In this document: piece after piece, positions 17,386 to 27,194 of the stretch
Layout: the number at the start of each line of letters is the position of its first letter
Position numbering within the stretch: the first letter of the stretch is position 1
Origin: Phycisphaerae bacterium
Lineage (GTDB): Bacteria > Planctomycetota > Phycisphaerae > UBA1845 > PWPN01
Reading direction: 5' to 3'
DNA length: 30,037 nt
Assembly: GCA_035384605.1 (NCBI GenBank)
Contig: DAOOIV010000068.1
Location: 1-30,037 of the forward strand
Notes under the pieces: generated by a model
Database searches by the model: none
What the model was told of the DNA's origin: nothing
Seen by the model: the letters and a program-made list of their open reading frames with translations, nothing else
Position numbers and translations under genes: made by a program

Positions 17386-18057
17386 ATGAGTGAGACCTAT
17401 CGACGCGATTCCTGGGAGTGCCCGATTTGTCTGAAGCAACGGCGGCGCCCGCCGGATCACAAGCGGCTTTACAATGTGCTGGTGTGCAGGAAGTGCCGCA
17501 ACGGTTTTGCTAATCGCCGGCAGGCGGCGTTTCTTGTCGATTGCGTGGTTTTCTATCTTCTGGTTGGTGGGGCGGCCATGCTGATCGGGCTCTTGGAAGA
17601 CCGTTCTCCGGAGAGCCTGGAGTCGCTGTGGGCCGTTGTTTGGCGGGTGCTCGCTGTGATCATCGTTCCCGTCGCATTTGCCCTCAAAGACTCCGTTAAT
17701 GGTCGGTCTCCGGGCAAGATTCTCTTCGGCCTACAGGTTGTTGACGCGTACAGTCGCGACCCGATCGGTCCGGGACAGTCGTTCAAACGAAACCTTATCC
17801 TTGCGGTTCCCTACCTGGGTCTCCTGGGCTTGATTGTCGGCTGTATCACCATGCTGCGAGGGCGCCGGTGGGGTGAGGGGTGGGCTGGGACGGAGGTTGT
17901 CTGGTTAAAGCACGCCACTCGAGAACCGTTTGCTCCCGCGGGGCGCTACTGCCGGGTGTGCGGCTACGACCTGACGGGGAATATCAGCGGCCGGTGCCCG
18001 GAATGCGGGACCGAGATCCGCGATCGGGAACTGGTACCCCAGCCGAGGCGAGCTTAG
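17386..18057 (+). CDS. RDD-family membrane protein with zinc ribbons at both ends
   Basis: A 223-residue protein. An N-terminal four-cysteine zinc motif (C12, C15, C34, C37) precedes an RDD domain with about three hydrophobic segments (residues about 50-70, 85-105, 145-165), including the family's SPGK and DxxxRDP-type residues (SPGKILFGLQVVDAYSRDP). A C-terminal zinc ribbon (C189, C192, C204, C207) has the form CGYDLTG...GRCPECG, a motif widespread in planctomycetes. RDD proteins are of poorly known function; some have been linked to ion transport. It starts 30 bases after the kinase fusion and may be cotranscribed with it. The intervening bases are a GAGAAT-rich short repeat that supplies GGAG-type sites. 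Confidence 0.85.
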   Translation: MSETYRRDSWECPICLKQRRRPPDHKRLYNVLVCRKCRNGFANRRQAAFLVDCVVFYLLVGGAAMLIGLLEDRSPESLESLWAVVWRVLAVIIVPVAFALKDSVNGRSPGKILFGLQVVDAYSRDPIGPGQSFKRNLILAVPYLGLLGLIVGCITMLRGRRWGEGWAGTEVVWLKHATREPFAPAGRYCRVCGYDLTGNISGRCPECGTEIRDRELVPQPRRA

Positions 18058-18153
18058 CGGTCAGCGAGGTGTTTCAGGCGGTGGGGCAACTGCCCGAGCC
18101 AGCGGCCACGATTGCGGCAGCGCCCCAGTCTTGCGTTGGGAAATGTGTCCAGC

Positions 18154-18183
18154 TTGATGTTGTAGTCGGCTTGCCGATAGAAT
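18154..18183 (+). promoter_or_regulatory. sigma70-type promoter candidate for the pil cluster
   Basis: TTGATG (18154-18159, four of six) and TAGAAT (18178-18183, five of six) are separated by 18 bases, about 115 bases before the first pil gene. It lies in the 240-base gap after the RDD gene. Identified by eye only. Confidence 0.4.
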
Positions 18184-18297
18184 AGGAGGGGTAGGCGAGA
18201 ACAGGCCGATCGTGGGATCCTGCGCCGCGATCTTCGCCGCCCACCGGCTGGGTTAGCTGACGTATTTCCTTACCAGATTAAGACTTGCCGCGAACTC

Positions 18298-20004
<1,707 letters not shown>

Positions 20005-20031
20005 TAGCCGGGGGAAGAATTGGCAGGTGTT

Positions 20032-21195
20032 ATGGGTACGCTGCATATAGATCGTATTCTTGAGACGTGCATTCGGCGAGACGGGTCTGACATTCACCTG
20101 ACGGTGGGCAGGCCTCCGGTGATTCGGGTACACGGGCACCTTCGCTCGCTTGAAACGAAGGTGCTCGAGCCGGATGACACGGTGGCGCTCATGAAGGCCA
20201 TTACGCCGGATCGGAACCAGCAGGAGTTGCAGGAGGAAGGCGGCACCGACTTCGGGTTTGCCTTCGGCAACCAGGGGCGATTCCGGGTGAGCGTTTTCAG
20301 GCAGAAGGGGCACGTGACTCTGGTTCTGCGTCTGATTCCTTACAAGCTACTGAGCTTCAAGGAAATCGGTTTGCCCTCGATCTGCCAGGCCCTGTGCCGC
20401 CGGCCGCGAGGCTTGTTCCTGGTCACGGGGCCGACGGGATCGGGCAAGACCACCACGCTGGCGACGATGATCAACTACATCAACGAGAACTTCGACCGGC
20501 ACATTGTCACCGTGGAGGAGCCGATCGAATACTACCACACCCACAAGAAGTCGCTGATCAACCAGCGTGAGGTGGGTCTGGACGTCCCGAGTTTCGCGGA
20601 GGCCTTGCGTCGGGTCCTGCGTCAGGACCCGGACGTGATTCTGGTCGGCGAGTTGCGCGACCTGGAAACGATGGAAGCGGCGCTCCGCGCGGCCGAGACG
20701 GGTCACCTGGTGTTCTCGACGGTACATACCACCGGTTGTCAGGGTACGATCACCCGCATCATCGATCAGTTTCCCCACGAGCAGCAGGAACAGATTCGTG
20801 TGCAGATCTCGACCAATCTGATTGCGGTGCTTTCCCAGGCTCTGTGTGCCAGGATTCCCAAAGGCCGGGTTGCCGCGTATGAGTTCATGGTGGTCACGCC
20901 GGCCATCGCCAACCTGATCCGCGAGAACAAGACGTTCCGTATCGATTCGAGCATTCAGACGGGCAAGAAATTCGGCATGCAGTTGCTGGACGAGCACCTA
21001 TTGCAGTTGTACCAGGATCACATAATCTCGGCCGAGGAGGCCATCGACCACGCGCGCAACCCGGGCGAGATGCAGGACAAGATCGAGGCTATCCAGAAGG
21101 GTTTGCCGCCTGAGGCTGGTCCCGGCGGCGGCCCGGGGGGTAAACCGAAGGGGCCGGACGGAGAGCCGGACCTACCGCCGATGCCGAAAGGATGA
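20032..21195 (+). CDS. pilT: type IV pilus retraction ATPase PilT
   Basis: A 387-residue ATPase that depolymerises pili for twitching and DNA uptake. It lacks the long N-terminal domain and zinc site of PilB. It shows GSDIHLTVGRPP, Walker A GPTGSGKTTT (from G133), VEEPIEY, Walker B ILVGELRD, the His box TVHTTG and the PilT-specific C-terminal motif ANLIRENKTFRI...GMQLLDEHL. The last 40 residues are a glycine/proline-rich tail not usual in PilT. TTG at 20020 with GGGGAA close upstream is an alternative start to ATG 20032. It sits between two PilB-like genes. Confidence 0.94.
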   Translation: MGTLHIDRILETCIRRDGSDIHLTVGRPPVIRVHGHLRSLETKVLEPDDTVALMKAITPDRNQQELQEEGGTDFGFAFGNQGRFRVSVFRQKGHVTLVLRLIPYKLLSFKEIGLPSICQALCRRPRGLFLVTGPTGSGKTTTLATMINYINENFDRHIVTVEEPIEYYHTHKKSLINQREVGLDVPSFAEALRRVLRQDPDVILVGELRDLETMEAALRAAETGHLVFSTVHTTGCQGTITRIIDQFPHEQQEQIRVQISTNLIAVLSQALCARIPKGRVAAYEFMVVTPAIANLIRENKTFRIDSSIQTGKKFGMQLLDEHLLQLYQDHIISAEEAIDHARNPGEMQDKIEAIQKGLPPEAGPGGGPGGKPKGPDGEPDLPPMPKG

Positions 21196-21312
21196 AGAGG
21201 AGGCTGTTAGACTTTTAGACCTCTAGGCTTCTAGACCGTTAGATGCCCCATCGGGGCATGATGCCGAACAGTCTAATAGCCGAACAGCCGAATAGTCTGG
21301 AAGATCCTGACC
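21196..21312 (+). repeat. palindromic spacer between pilT and the second pilB
   Basis: 117 bases with short repeated TAGAC words on the left and their complement GTCTA on the right (for example CTGTTAGAC near 21206 and GTCTAATAG near 21272), able to form a long imperfect stem. At its tip is a perfect hairpin, ATGCCCC-ATC-GGGGCAT, at 21243-21259. It is more AT-rich than the flanking genes. It may attenuate or process the pil transcript, or be a decayed repeat. Confidence 0.65.
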
Positions 21313-23184
21313 ATGGCTGAGCCGCTGAAGAAAACGCAGGAGACACCCGACCGCAAGCCGGCAACGGCCATCGGCGCGGGCATGGAGAAACCGCCGACCA
21401 AACCCCCGGCGCCGCCCGCGGATCGTCCGCGTGGGCCGGGGAGCAGGATGCCGCCGATCAGCCAGTTGCGAGGCCGCACGCTGGGCCGAATTCTGATCAA
21501 GATGGGCAAGCTGACCCGTACGCAGGTCGGCGAGGCCCTCAACATTCAGAAGAAGAACCCCGGACCGATCGGCCAGATCCTGGTGGAGCTCGGGTATGTC
21601 GACGAATCGGACGTACAGATCGCGCTGGCCGCCCAGGTGGGCATGGAGCCGATCGATCTGAACAAGATCGACGTCCCGAAGGAGGTGCTGGCTCTGGTTC
21701 CGGCGAAGGTTGCTCACACCTACAAGATCATTCCGATCGATTATGAGCCTTCGACGAAAACGCTCTCGATCGCGATGGACAACCCGGCCAACTTCCAGGC
21801 CACCGATGACCTGAAAACGCTGATGGGGCTGGCGATCAAACCTTATCTGTCAAACCCCGACGACATTGCCGCCAGTCTCAACAAGTACTATCCCGAGGAT
21901 CAGGCCGAGTCGATCAGCGACCTGATCAACGAGCTGGCCGATGATGAGGACCTCGCCAAGTTCGCCGACCGCGGCGACGGCATCGACCTGGAAGAGCTCA
22001 AAGAGGTGGCGGAGTCCAACCCGGTCAAGAAGCTGCTCAACCTGGTTCTTCTGCAGGCCATCCGAGACAAGGCGAGCGACATTCATTTCGAGCCTTTCGA
22101 GGACGAGTACAAGATCCGGTATCGCATCGACGGCGTGTTGTACGAGATGGTGCCGCCCCCCCGGCACATTGCGGTGGCCATTGCCAGCCGTATCAAGGTC
22201 ATGGCCAACCTGAACATTGCGGAACGCCGTCTGCCGCAGGACGGTCGTATCGAGTTGACGGTCGGCGGCAACCCGGTTGATCTGCGCGTGTCCGTTCTGC
22301 CGACCATGTTCGGCGAAAGCGTGGTGATGCGTGTGCTGGACCGCAGCAACGTGAAGCTGAGCCTTTCGCGGATCGGTCTGCGGGACGATGACATGAACAT
22401 CTTCCGCCAGCTCATCGCCAAGCCGAACGGCATCATCATCAACACCGGCCCGACCGGATCGGGGAAGACGACGACCCTGTATGCGGCGCTGGCGGAGCTT
22501 AATGACATCGAGACCAAGATCCTGACCGCCGAAGACCCGGTGGAGTATGACATCGACGGCCTGTGCCAGTGCCAGGTCAACCCGGACATCGGGTTGACGT
22601 TTCACCGGTGCTTGAGGAGTTTTCTGCGTCAGGACCCGGACGTCATCCTGGTCGGCGAGATTCGTGACCTGGAAACGGCCAAGATAGCCGTGGAGGCCTC
22701 GTTGACCGGACACCTGGTGTTTACGACGCTTCATACGAACGATGCCCCGTCGGCCGTGGCCCGGCTGATGGACCTGGGGTTGGAGCCGTTCTTGTTGACG
22801 GCCACGCTGGAGGCGGTGGTCGCGCAGCGGCTCGTTCGGAGGATCTGCGAGAACTGCAAGGCGGAGTTTCACCCGACGGAAGAGATGCTGATGGAGCTGG
22901 ACCTCAGGCCGGAGGACGTGCGCGGCAAGGTGTTCATGTACGGCCGGGGATGCGACTACTGCAACAACACCGGTTACCGGGGACGGATGGGCTTGTTTGA
23001 GATGATGCTGATGAACGACGATCTTCGGGACCTGGTGATGAAGCACGCGTCGACGAACATACTGCGGAACGCGGCCCGCAAAATGGGGATGCGGACGTTG
23101 CGGGAGTCGGGCTTGCTGGCGATTTATGAGGGGATCACGACCATCGAAGAGGTAGTGAAAGAGACGATTATGGAGGAGATGTAA
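21313..23184 (+). CDS. pilB: PilB/GspE-type assembly ATPase (second copy)
   Basis: A 623-residue paralogue of the gene at 18298. A proline-rich, probably disordered N-terminus (1-50) precedes the GspE N-terminal domain (about 52-190), a linker, then SDIHFEP, Walker A GPTGSGKTTT (from G379), Walker B ILVGEIRD, the His box TLHTND and zinc cysteines C512, C515, C547 and C550. All catalytic motifs are intact, so both copies should be active. It is followed 87 bases later by pilC, the usual partner of PilB, which makes this copy the likelier main extension motor. Start ATG 21313 has GGAAG about nine bases upstream. Confidence 0.94.
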   Translation: MAEPLKKTQETPDRKPATAIGAGMEKPPTKPPAPPADRPRGPGSRMPPISQLRGRTLGRILIKMGKLTRTQVGEALNIQKKNPGPIGQILVELGYVDESDVQIALAAQVGMEPIDLNKIDVPKEVLALVPAKVAHTYKIIPIDYEPSTKTLSIAMDNPANFQATDDLKTLMGLAIKPYLSNPDDIAASLNKYYPEDQAESISDLINELADDEDLAKFADRGDGIDLEELKEVAESNPVKKLLNLVLLQAIRDKASDIHFEPFEDEYKIRYRIDGVLYEMVPPPRHIAVAIASRIKVMANLNIAERRLPQDGRIELTVGGNPVDLRVSVLPTMFGESVVMRVLDRSNVKLSLSRIGLRDDDMNIFRQLIAKPNGIIINTGPTGSGKTTTLYAALAELNDIETKILTAEDPVEYDIDGLCQCQVNPDIGLTFHRCLRSFLRQDPDVILVGEIRDLETAKIAVEASLTGHLVFTTLHTNDAPSAVARLMDLGLEPFLLTATLEAVVAQRLVRRICENCKAEFHPTEEMLMELDLRPEDVRGKVFMYGRGCDYCNNTGYRGRMGLFEMMLMNDDLRDLVMKHASTNILRNAARKMGMRTLRESGLLAIYEGITTIEEVVKETIMEEM

Positions 23185-23271
23185 GGGGTCCGGGATATGC
23201 GGCCCGCGGCCGGTCGTTCCGGCCCGGGCGGAGACGCGTGACCCCGGGGTCTTCCCGCGTGGAGGCTGACC

Positions 23272-24558
23272 ATGCCGACCTTTCAATACGAGGCCATGAA
23301 CCAGGCCGGCCAGGAAGTCAAGGACGAGATCGAAGCTCAGTCCGTGGAAGACGCTCTGGCGAAGATCAGGCAACAGGGCTACTACCCGACCAAGCTCCGC
23401 CAGAAGGGCGGCAAGCGGGGGCAGAAAGCCGCCGAGGCGGGCGGTGCCGGCGCGAAGGGTAAGAAGAAGACGGTTGGCGGGTTCGGGAAGGTCAAGAGCA
23501 AGGAGATCGTGCAGTTCACTCGTCAACTTTCGACGCTGCAGGACGCCGGTCTGCCGATCCTGCGTTGCCTTCGGATTCTGGAGCAGCAACAGAAGCCGGG
23601 CAAGCTCCGCCTGATCCTTCGGAACGTGGCGGACGACGTCGAGGGCGGCTCGACGCTTTCGGAGGCCATGGCCGCCCAGCCCAAAGCGTTCGACCGCCTG
23701 TACTGCAATATGGTGGCCGCGGGTGAGGCCGGCGGCGTGCTCGACGTGATCCTGCAACGTCTGGCCGACTTCATGGAAAAGGCCCAGCGGCTCAAGAGAA
23801 AGGTGATGGGCGCGATGATCTACCCGATCGCGGTGATCACCTTCGCGATCGGCATCGTGTCGGGCCTGATGATCGCGGTCATCCCGAAGTTCAAGACGAT
23901 TTTCGCCGACTTCGGGACGTCGCTGCCGGCTCCGACGGTGGCATTGATCAGCATTTCGGAGTGGTTCGTTCATGGAACGCCGCCAGGATGGGTGATCGTG
24001 TTCCTGTCGCCGGTGGGGCTCATGCTGCTGGTCAAACTGATCAAACAATCGGAGTCCGGGCGATTCGCGATCGACACGATCAAGCTGAAGATTCCTATTC
24101 TGGGGAACATCCTGGGGAAATCGTCGGTGGCCCGGTTTACCCGGACGCTGGGAACTCTGTTGGCGGCCGGCGTGCCTATCCTGGAGGCGATTAATATCAC
24201 CCGCGATACGTCCGGCAATGAGGTCTATGCCCGAGCCCTCAAGTCGGTTCATGACGACATCCGTGAGGGCGAGTCGTTCGCCAACCCGCTGCGGGCGGCC
24301 AAGATCTGCGACAACATCGTTATCAACATGATCGACGTTGGCGAGGAGACCGGCGATCTTGACAAGATGCTGATGAAGATCGCCGATAACTACGATGAGG
24401 AAGTCGAAACGCTGGTCGACGGGTTGGTCAGCCTGCTTGAGCCGGTGATCGTTATCGTGCTGGGAGCGATCGTCGGCTTTATTGTCATCGCCCTGTTCCT
24501 GCCGCTGGTCGAGTTGATCAACTCGGTTTCTTCGGGCGGGCAGAAGGAGGGCGTGTGA
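23272..24558 (+). CDS. pilC: PilC/GspF inner-membrane platform protein
   Basis: A 428-residue polytopic protein that links the PilB/PilT motors to pilus assembly. It begins MPTFQYEAMNQAGQ, the family start, then has a basic Gly/Ala/Lys linker (about 45-75, longer than usual) and two T2SSF domains (about 80-205 and 285-405). Each has the ...LxAGVPIL and GExTGxLD-type repeats, with membrane segments near 178-200, 235-255 and 385-410. GGAGG lies before ATG 23272. Lies in the pil cluster after the second PilB-like gene. Confidence 0.95.
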   Translation: MPTFQYEAMNQAGQEVKDEIEAQSVEDALAKIRQQGYYPTKLRQKGGKRGQKAAEAGGAGAKGKKKTVGGFGKVKSKEIVQFTRQLSTLQDAGLPILRCLRILEQQQKPGKLRLILRNVADDVEGGSTLSEAMAAQPKAFDRLYCNMVAAGEAGGVLDVILQRLADFMEKAQRLKRKVMGAMIYPIAVITFAIGIVSGLMIAVIPKFKTIFADFGTSLPAPTVALISISEWFVHGTPPGWVIVFLSPVGLMLLVKLIKQSESGRFAIDTIKLKIPILGNILGKSSVARFTRTLGTLLAAGVPILEAINITRDTSGNEVYARALKSVHDDIREGESFANPLRAAKICDNIVINMIDVGEETGDLDKMLMKIADNYDEEVETLVDGLVSLLEPVIVIVLGAIVGFIVIALFLPLVELINSVSSGGQKEGV

Positions 24559-24681
24559 ACCGGCGCGTCCGCCCGGGGCCATCGGAGCCGAGAGTGGCCT
24601 GCAGGATGGCCTGTTCGGGGTCTGGAGAGATGTAAGCTCTTGGGCCTCAGTGGTTTATCGCGACGGGGGTGGCTGTGTGCG

Positions 24682-24816
24682 GGACCGAGCTTGGGTCGGG
24701 CAAGCCCGGTCCGGACGGTGACTTGGCTGCGATGGTGTGCTACCATCAGGTGGGGCGGGGTTATTGGGATGCCTGCCCGGCCTGCCTCGAAGCGGCCATA
24801 AGCCTGCGGTCGCAGG
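24682..24816 (+). promoter_or_regulatory. three-hairpin leader before the pseudopilin gene
   Basis: The 279-base gap after pilC contains three good stems in a row. They are GGACCG...CGGTCC with an inner GCTTG/CAAGC (24682-24712), GATGGT-GTGCT-ACCATC (24731-24747), and CCTGCG-GT-CGCAGG (24803-24816). The last ends about 20 bases before the start codon, next to the AAGGAG ribosome binding site. It does not match any riboswitch class I can recall, including GEMM. A structured 5' leader is inferred. Confidence 0.4.
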
Positions 24817-24837
24817 TTCTCAATAAGGAGCGTCACG

Positions 24838-25842
24838 ATGACTTGCCGCGTCTGTGTTTGTCGCCGCAGGGGTTTTTCCCTCGTCGAACTCCTGGTCGTC
24901 GTCGGTATTATTGCGTTGCTGGTGGCGATCCTGGTCCCGTCGCTCAATGTGGCTTCCCGGAGAGCCAAATCCGCGGCAACGCTGAACACGATTCGCGTCC
25001 TGGAGACGGGTTTGGAAACCTTCAAGGCGGACGTGGTGGTCGGCGGGGCGTATCCGGAATCTGCAGTCGAAGTGCCTCTCGGTCGCGGCTCTATCACCGC
25101 GGCTAATCCCCACCCGTCTGGCCTCACCGGCAAAGTGCCCTTCAATGGGGCCTCGTACCTTGTTTGGGCGCTGGCGGGAGCTGATCTGCTTGGGACGCCC
25201 GGTTTCCTGGATTTGACCGGAAACGGCAGTTGGCGCGACGACACGGGATACTCGGGAACACACGCTCTTTATCAGATCGACCCGAATAGTAGGAGGCCGA
25301 TCCATCCTCGCTATGGTCCTTTTGTTGCCGTCGAAAGTATGAGATTGGCCCGATGGAACGATAAGGAAAAGTGCTTCTTTGTCGAGAAGGATATCAGTCG
25401 TACCCCGTTGCCTTCTACGTGTTTCCTTGACGCGTTTGACCAGCCGATTCTGTACTATCGGGCGAATCCGGCCGGGACACTCATTGCAGGGGTGCAGACA
25501 GCTCTGTCGCCCGGGGCCGCAGGGCTGGGCATCTACGATCTGTACGACAACTTCACGTTTACCGGTGTCGTCAACCCGGTGGACAACCAATTCGGTCCCA
25601 GGTTGAATAGGCCGCAGGGTCTTGATTTTGGGGCCGGTCGGATCCATCCGTTGGGCCAGTTGGGTAACCCGCTCAATCCCGGGGCCACGCTCCGCACGTT
25701 TTCCTATATGATTTGGGACAGCAACGTGCTTGCCTTGCCGCGTCCGCAGCGTCCGGACACGTTTATCCTCATTTCGGCGGGGCCGGATCACCTGTACGGC
25801 ACGCCCGACGACATCGGCAACATCCAGATCAAGAAGAAGTAG
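24838..25842 (+). CDS. prepilin-type (pseudopilin) protein
   Basis: A 334-residue type IV pilin-like protein. A short basic leader (MTCRVCVCRRRG) ends in the prepilin peptidase site G12-F13, followed by FSLVELLVVVGIIALLVAILVPSL, with the needed glutamate at +5. The long C-terminal part is globular and resembles type II secretion G-type pseudopilins of planctomycetes, which are often large. The leader holds three cysteines, which is unusual. AAGGAG precedes the ATG. Being downstream of the two motors and pilC, it is a likely substrate of that machinery. No prepilin peptidase gene is in the window. Confidence 0.88.
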   Translation: MTCRVCVCRRRGFSLVELLVVVGIIALLVAILVPSLNVASRRAKSAATLNTIRVLETGLETFKADVVVGGAYPESAVEVPLGRGSITAANPHPSGLTGKVPFNGASYLVWALAGADLLGTPGFLDLTGNGSWRDDTGYSGTHALYQIDPNSRRPIHPRYGPFVAVESMRLARWNDKEKCFFVEKDISRTPLPSTCFLDAFDQPILYYRANPAGTLIAGVQTALSPGAAGLGIYDLYDNFTFTGVVNPVDNQFGPRLNRPQGLDFGAGRIHPLGQLGNPLNPGATLRTFSYMIWDSNVLALPRPQRPDTFILISAGPDHLYGTPDDIGNIQIKKK

Positions 25843-26005
25843 CGCGGCCGGCGATTACGCAGGACTCATGTGGTTGCGATTGCTGCACGCTCGCCTCTGC
25901 TGCGCGCGGCAGGGAGGGGATTCGTGCGTGGTCCGGGGCTTGGACGGGGGTATAATCTTGGAGGTTTGACGCCGGTCCGGTTTTGTCGATGAGGTGAGGT
26001 TGCGG

Positions 26006-26851
26006 GTGAGCGACGCAGGTTTACAGGCGAAGCTGGAGAGAATGAAGGAGGTTCTCCGCGGGTTGGAGCGGGTTGCGGTGGGCTTTTCGGCGGGGGTGGA
26101 TTCGACGTTCCTGCTGAAGGTCGCGGTGGACACGCTTGGGCCGGCCAACGTGGTGGCCGTAACCGCCGACAGCGAGAGTCTGACCCGCCGGGAGCTGGAT
26201 GAGGCCCGGAAGTTGGCGGCCCAGATGGGTGTCGAGCACGTGGTCGTCCGCACGGATGAGCTGGATGACCCCAACTACCGGGCCAACCCGGCCAACCGCT
26301 GCTATTACTGCAAGCAAGCGCTGTTTCGGAGGCTAGACGAGTTCATCGCCGGGCGGGGGGCGATGGTCATGGTCATCGGCGTGAATACTGACGATTTCGC
26401 CGACTGGCGGCCGGGCCTGCGGGCCAGCAAGGAGAAAGGCGTTCGCATGCCCGCGGCCGAGGCCGGCATGAGCAAGGCTGATGTGCGTGAGTTGAGCCGC
26501 CAGATGGGTTTGCCCACACACGACAAGCCCTCCAGTCCGTGTCTGGCGTCCCGCCTGCCGTACGGCGAGGAGATCACGCCCGAGAAGCTCAGCCAAATCG
26601 AGCGGTCGGAAGCCTTCTTGCACTCACTCGGTTTTCACGTCTGTCGCGTGCGTCATCACGGCAACATGGCCCGGATCGAGGTACCTGCCGATCAGATCGA
26701 GCGATTGTGCGAACCTGCGACACGGGCCAAGGTTGACGCCACCCTCCGAGAGTTCGGCTACCAGTATGTGGCCGTCGACATTCGTGGCTTCCGCAGCGGA
26801 AGTCTCAACGAGATGCTGTCCCCGTCGCAAACGGGCGTTCAAGCCAAGTAG
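26006..26851 (+). CDS. larE: ATP-dependent sulfur transferase LarE (nickel-pincer cofactor synthesis)
   Basis: A 281-residue PP-loop enzyme that adds sulfur to pyridinium dicarboxylate mononucleotide in making the nickel-pincer cofactor of lactate racemase and relatives. The PP-loop is FSAGVDST (27-34), with Ala in place of the usual second Gly. NRCYYCK gives C99 and C102, and SSPCLASR gives C179, the position of the sacrificial cysteine in Lactobacillus LarE. The three-cysteine form is reported to bind an iron-sulfur cluster in other bacteria and may recycle rather than sacrifice its sulfur. GTG 26006 has GAGG six bases upstream; GTG 25994 is possible. No larA, larB or larC is present in the window. 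Confidence 0.92.
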   Translation: MSDAGLQAKLERMKEVLRGLERVAVGFSAGVDSTFLLKVAVDTLGPANVVAVTADSESLTRRELDEARKLAAQMGVEHVVVRTDELDDPNYRANPANRCYYCKQALFRRLDEFIAGRGAMVMVIGVNTDDFADWRPGLRASKEKGVRMPAAEAGMSKADVRELSRQMGLPTHDKPSSPCLASRLPYGEEITPEKLSQIERSEAFLHSLGFHVCRVRHHGNMARIEVPADQIERLCEPATRAKVDATLREFGYQYVAVDIRGFRSGSLNEMLSPSQTGVQAK

Positions 26852-26885
26852 GGCAGCGTCGAGCGACGCGGGACGTGTCATTGGG

Positions 26886-27058
26886 CAGAGGCGGAGGGAT
26901 GAAGGCAGAAGGCTGAAGGCGGAAGGCGAAAGGCTGAAGGCGGAAGGATGAAGGAGGAAGGATGAAGGATGAGGGAGGAAGGATGAAGGATGAGCTGAGG
27001 AGGCGAAGCTCGGCGGCTACGTTGCGGTATCGACTCATCCTTCCGCCTTCATCCTTTC
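26886..27058. repeat. purine-rich short repeats with a 24-bp inverted repeat
   Basis: Words such as GAAGG, GGATGAAGG and GGCGGAAGG are repeated from about 26890 to 27000. A 24-base piece at 26928-26951 is the reverse complement, with one mismatch, of 27035-27058, enclosing 83 bases. It could form a large stem between larE and the convergent UroD-like gene. Resembles low-complexity repeats scattered in large planctomycete genomes; no coding potential. Confidence 0.8.
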
Positions 27059-27063
27059 TTCCC

Positions 27064-27133
27064 AAGGCGGACCGCCTTTTTGCGGGTCGCAACCCAAGCG
27101 CTCTGCGATCAAGAAACATGCGCGCAAGCCGCA
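27064..27133 (+). repeat. dispersed palindromic element, copy 3, with terminator-like hairpin
   Basis: Near-identical to 2352-2446 over its first 60 bases: AAGGCG-GAC-CGCCTT followed by TTT (27064-27081), then TTGCG-GGT-CGCAA, then the conserved CCCAAGCGCTCTGCGATC tail. The 3' end diverges. It lies 210 bases beyond larE, in its direction, so it can serve as its terminator, and sits between convergent genes. Confidence 0.85.
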
Positions 27134-27154
27134 CAGATGTCTGGCCGTAAGGTT

Positions 27155-27182
27155 CTGAACCCTGAACCCTGAACCCTGAACC
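27155..27182. repeat. four tandem copies of a 7-bp repeat (CTGAACC)
   Basis: Exact heptamers at 27155, 27162, 27169 and 27176, just beyond the 3' end of the UroD-like gene. A microsatellite with no evident function; copy number could vary between strains. Confidence 0.9.
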
Positions 27183-27194
27183 CCTGTCCCGTGC

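Noticed and set aside
21850..24582. 910-residue minus-strand frame opposite the second pilB and pilC
   Set aside because: Spans two well-supported genes and their gap antisense; composition is that of a GC shadow frame.
24682..24816. GEMM (cyclic di-GMP) riboswitch ahead of the pseudopilin
   Set aside because: Expected by context but the conserved core sequences of that class are not present.
24669..25106. 145-residue plus frame overlapping the pseudopilin start
   Set aside because: Out of frame with the clear prepilin signal and without recognisable domain.
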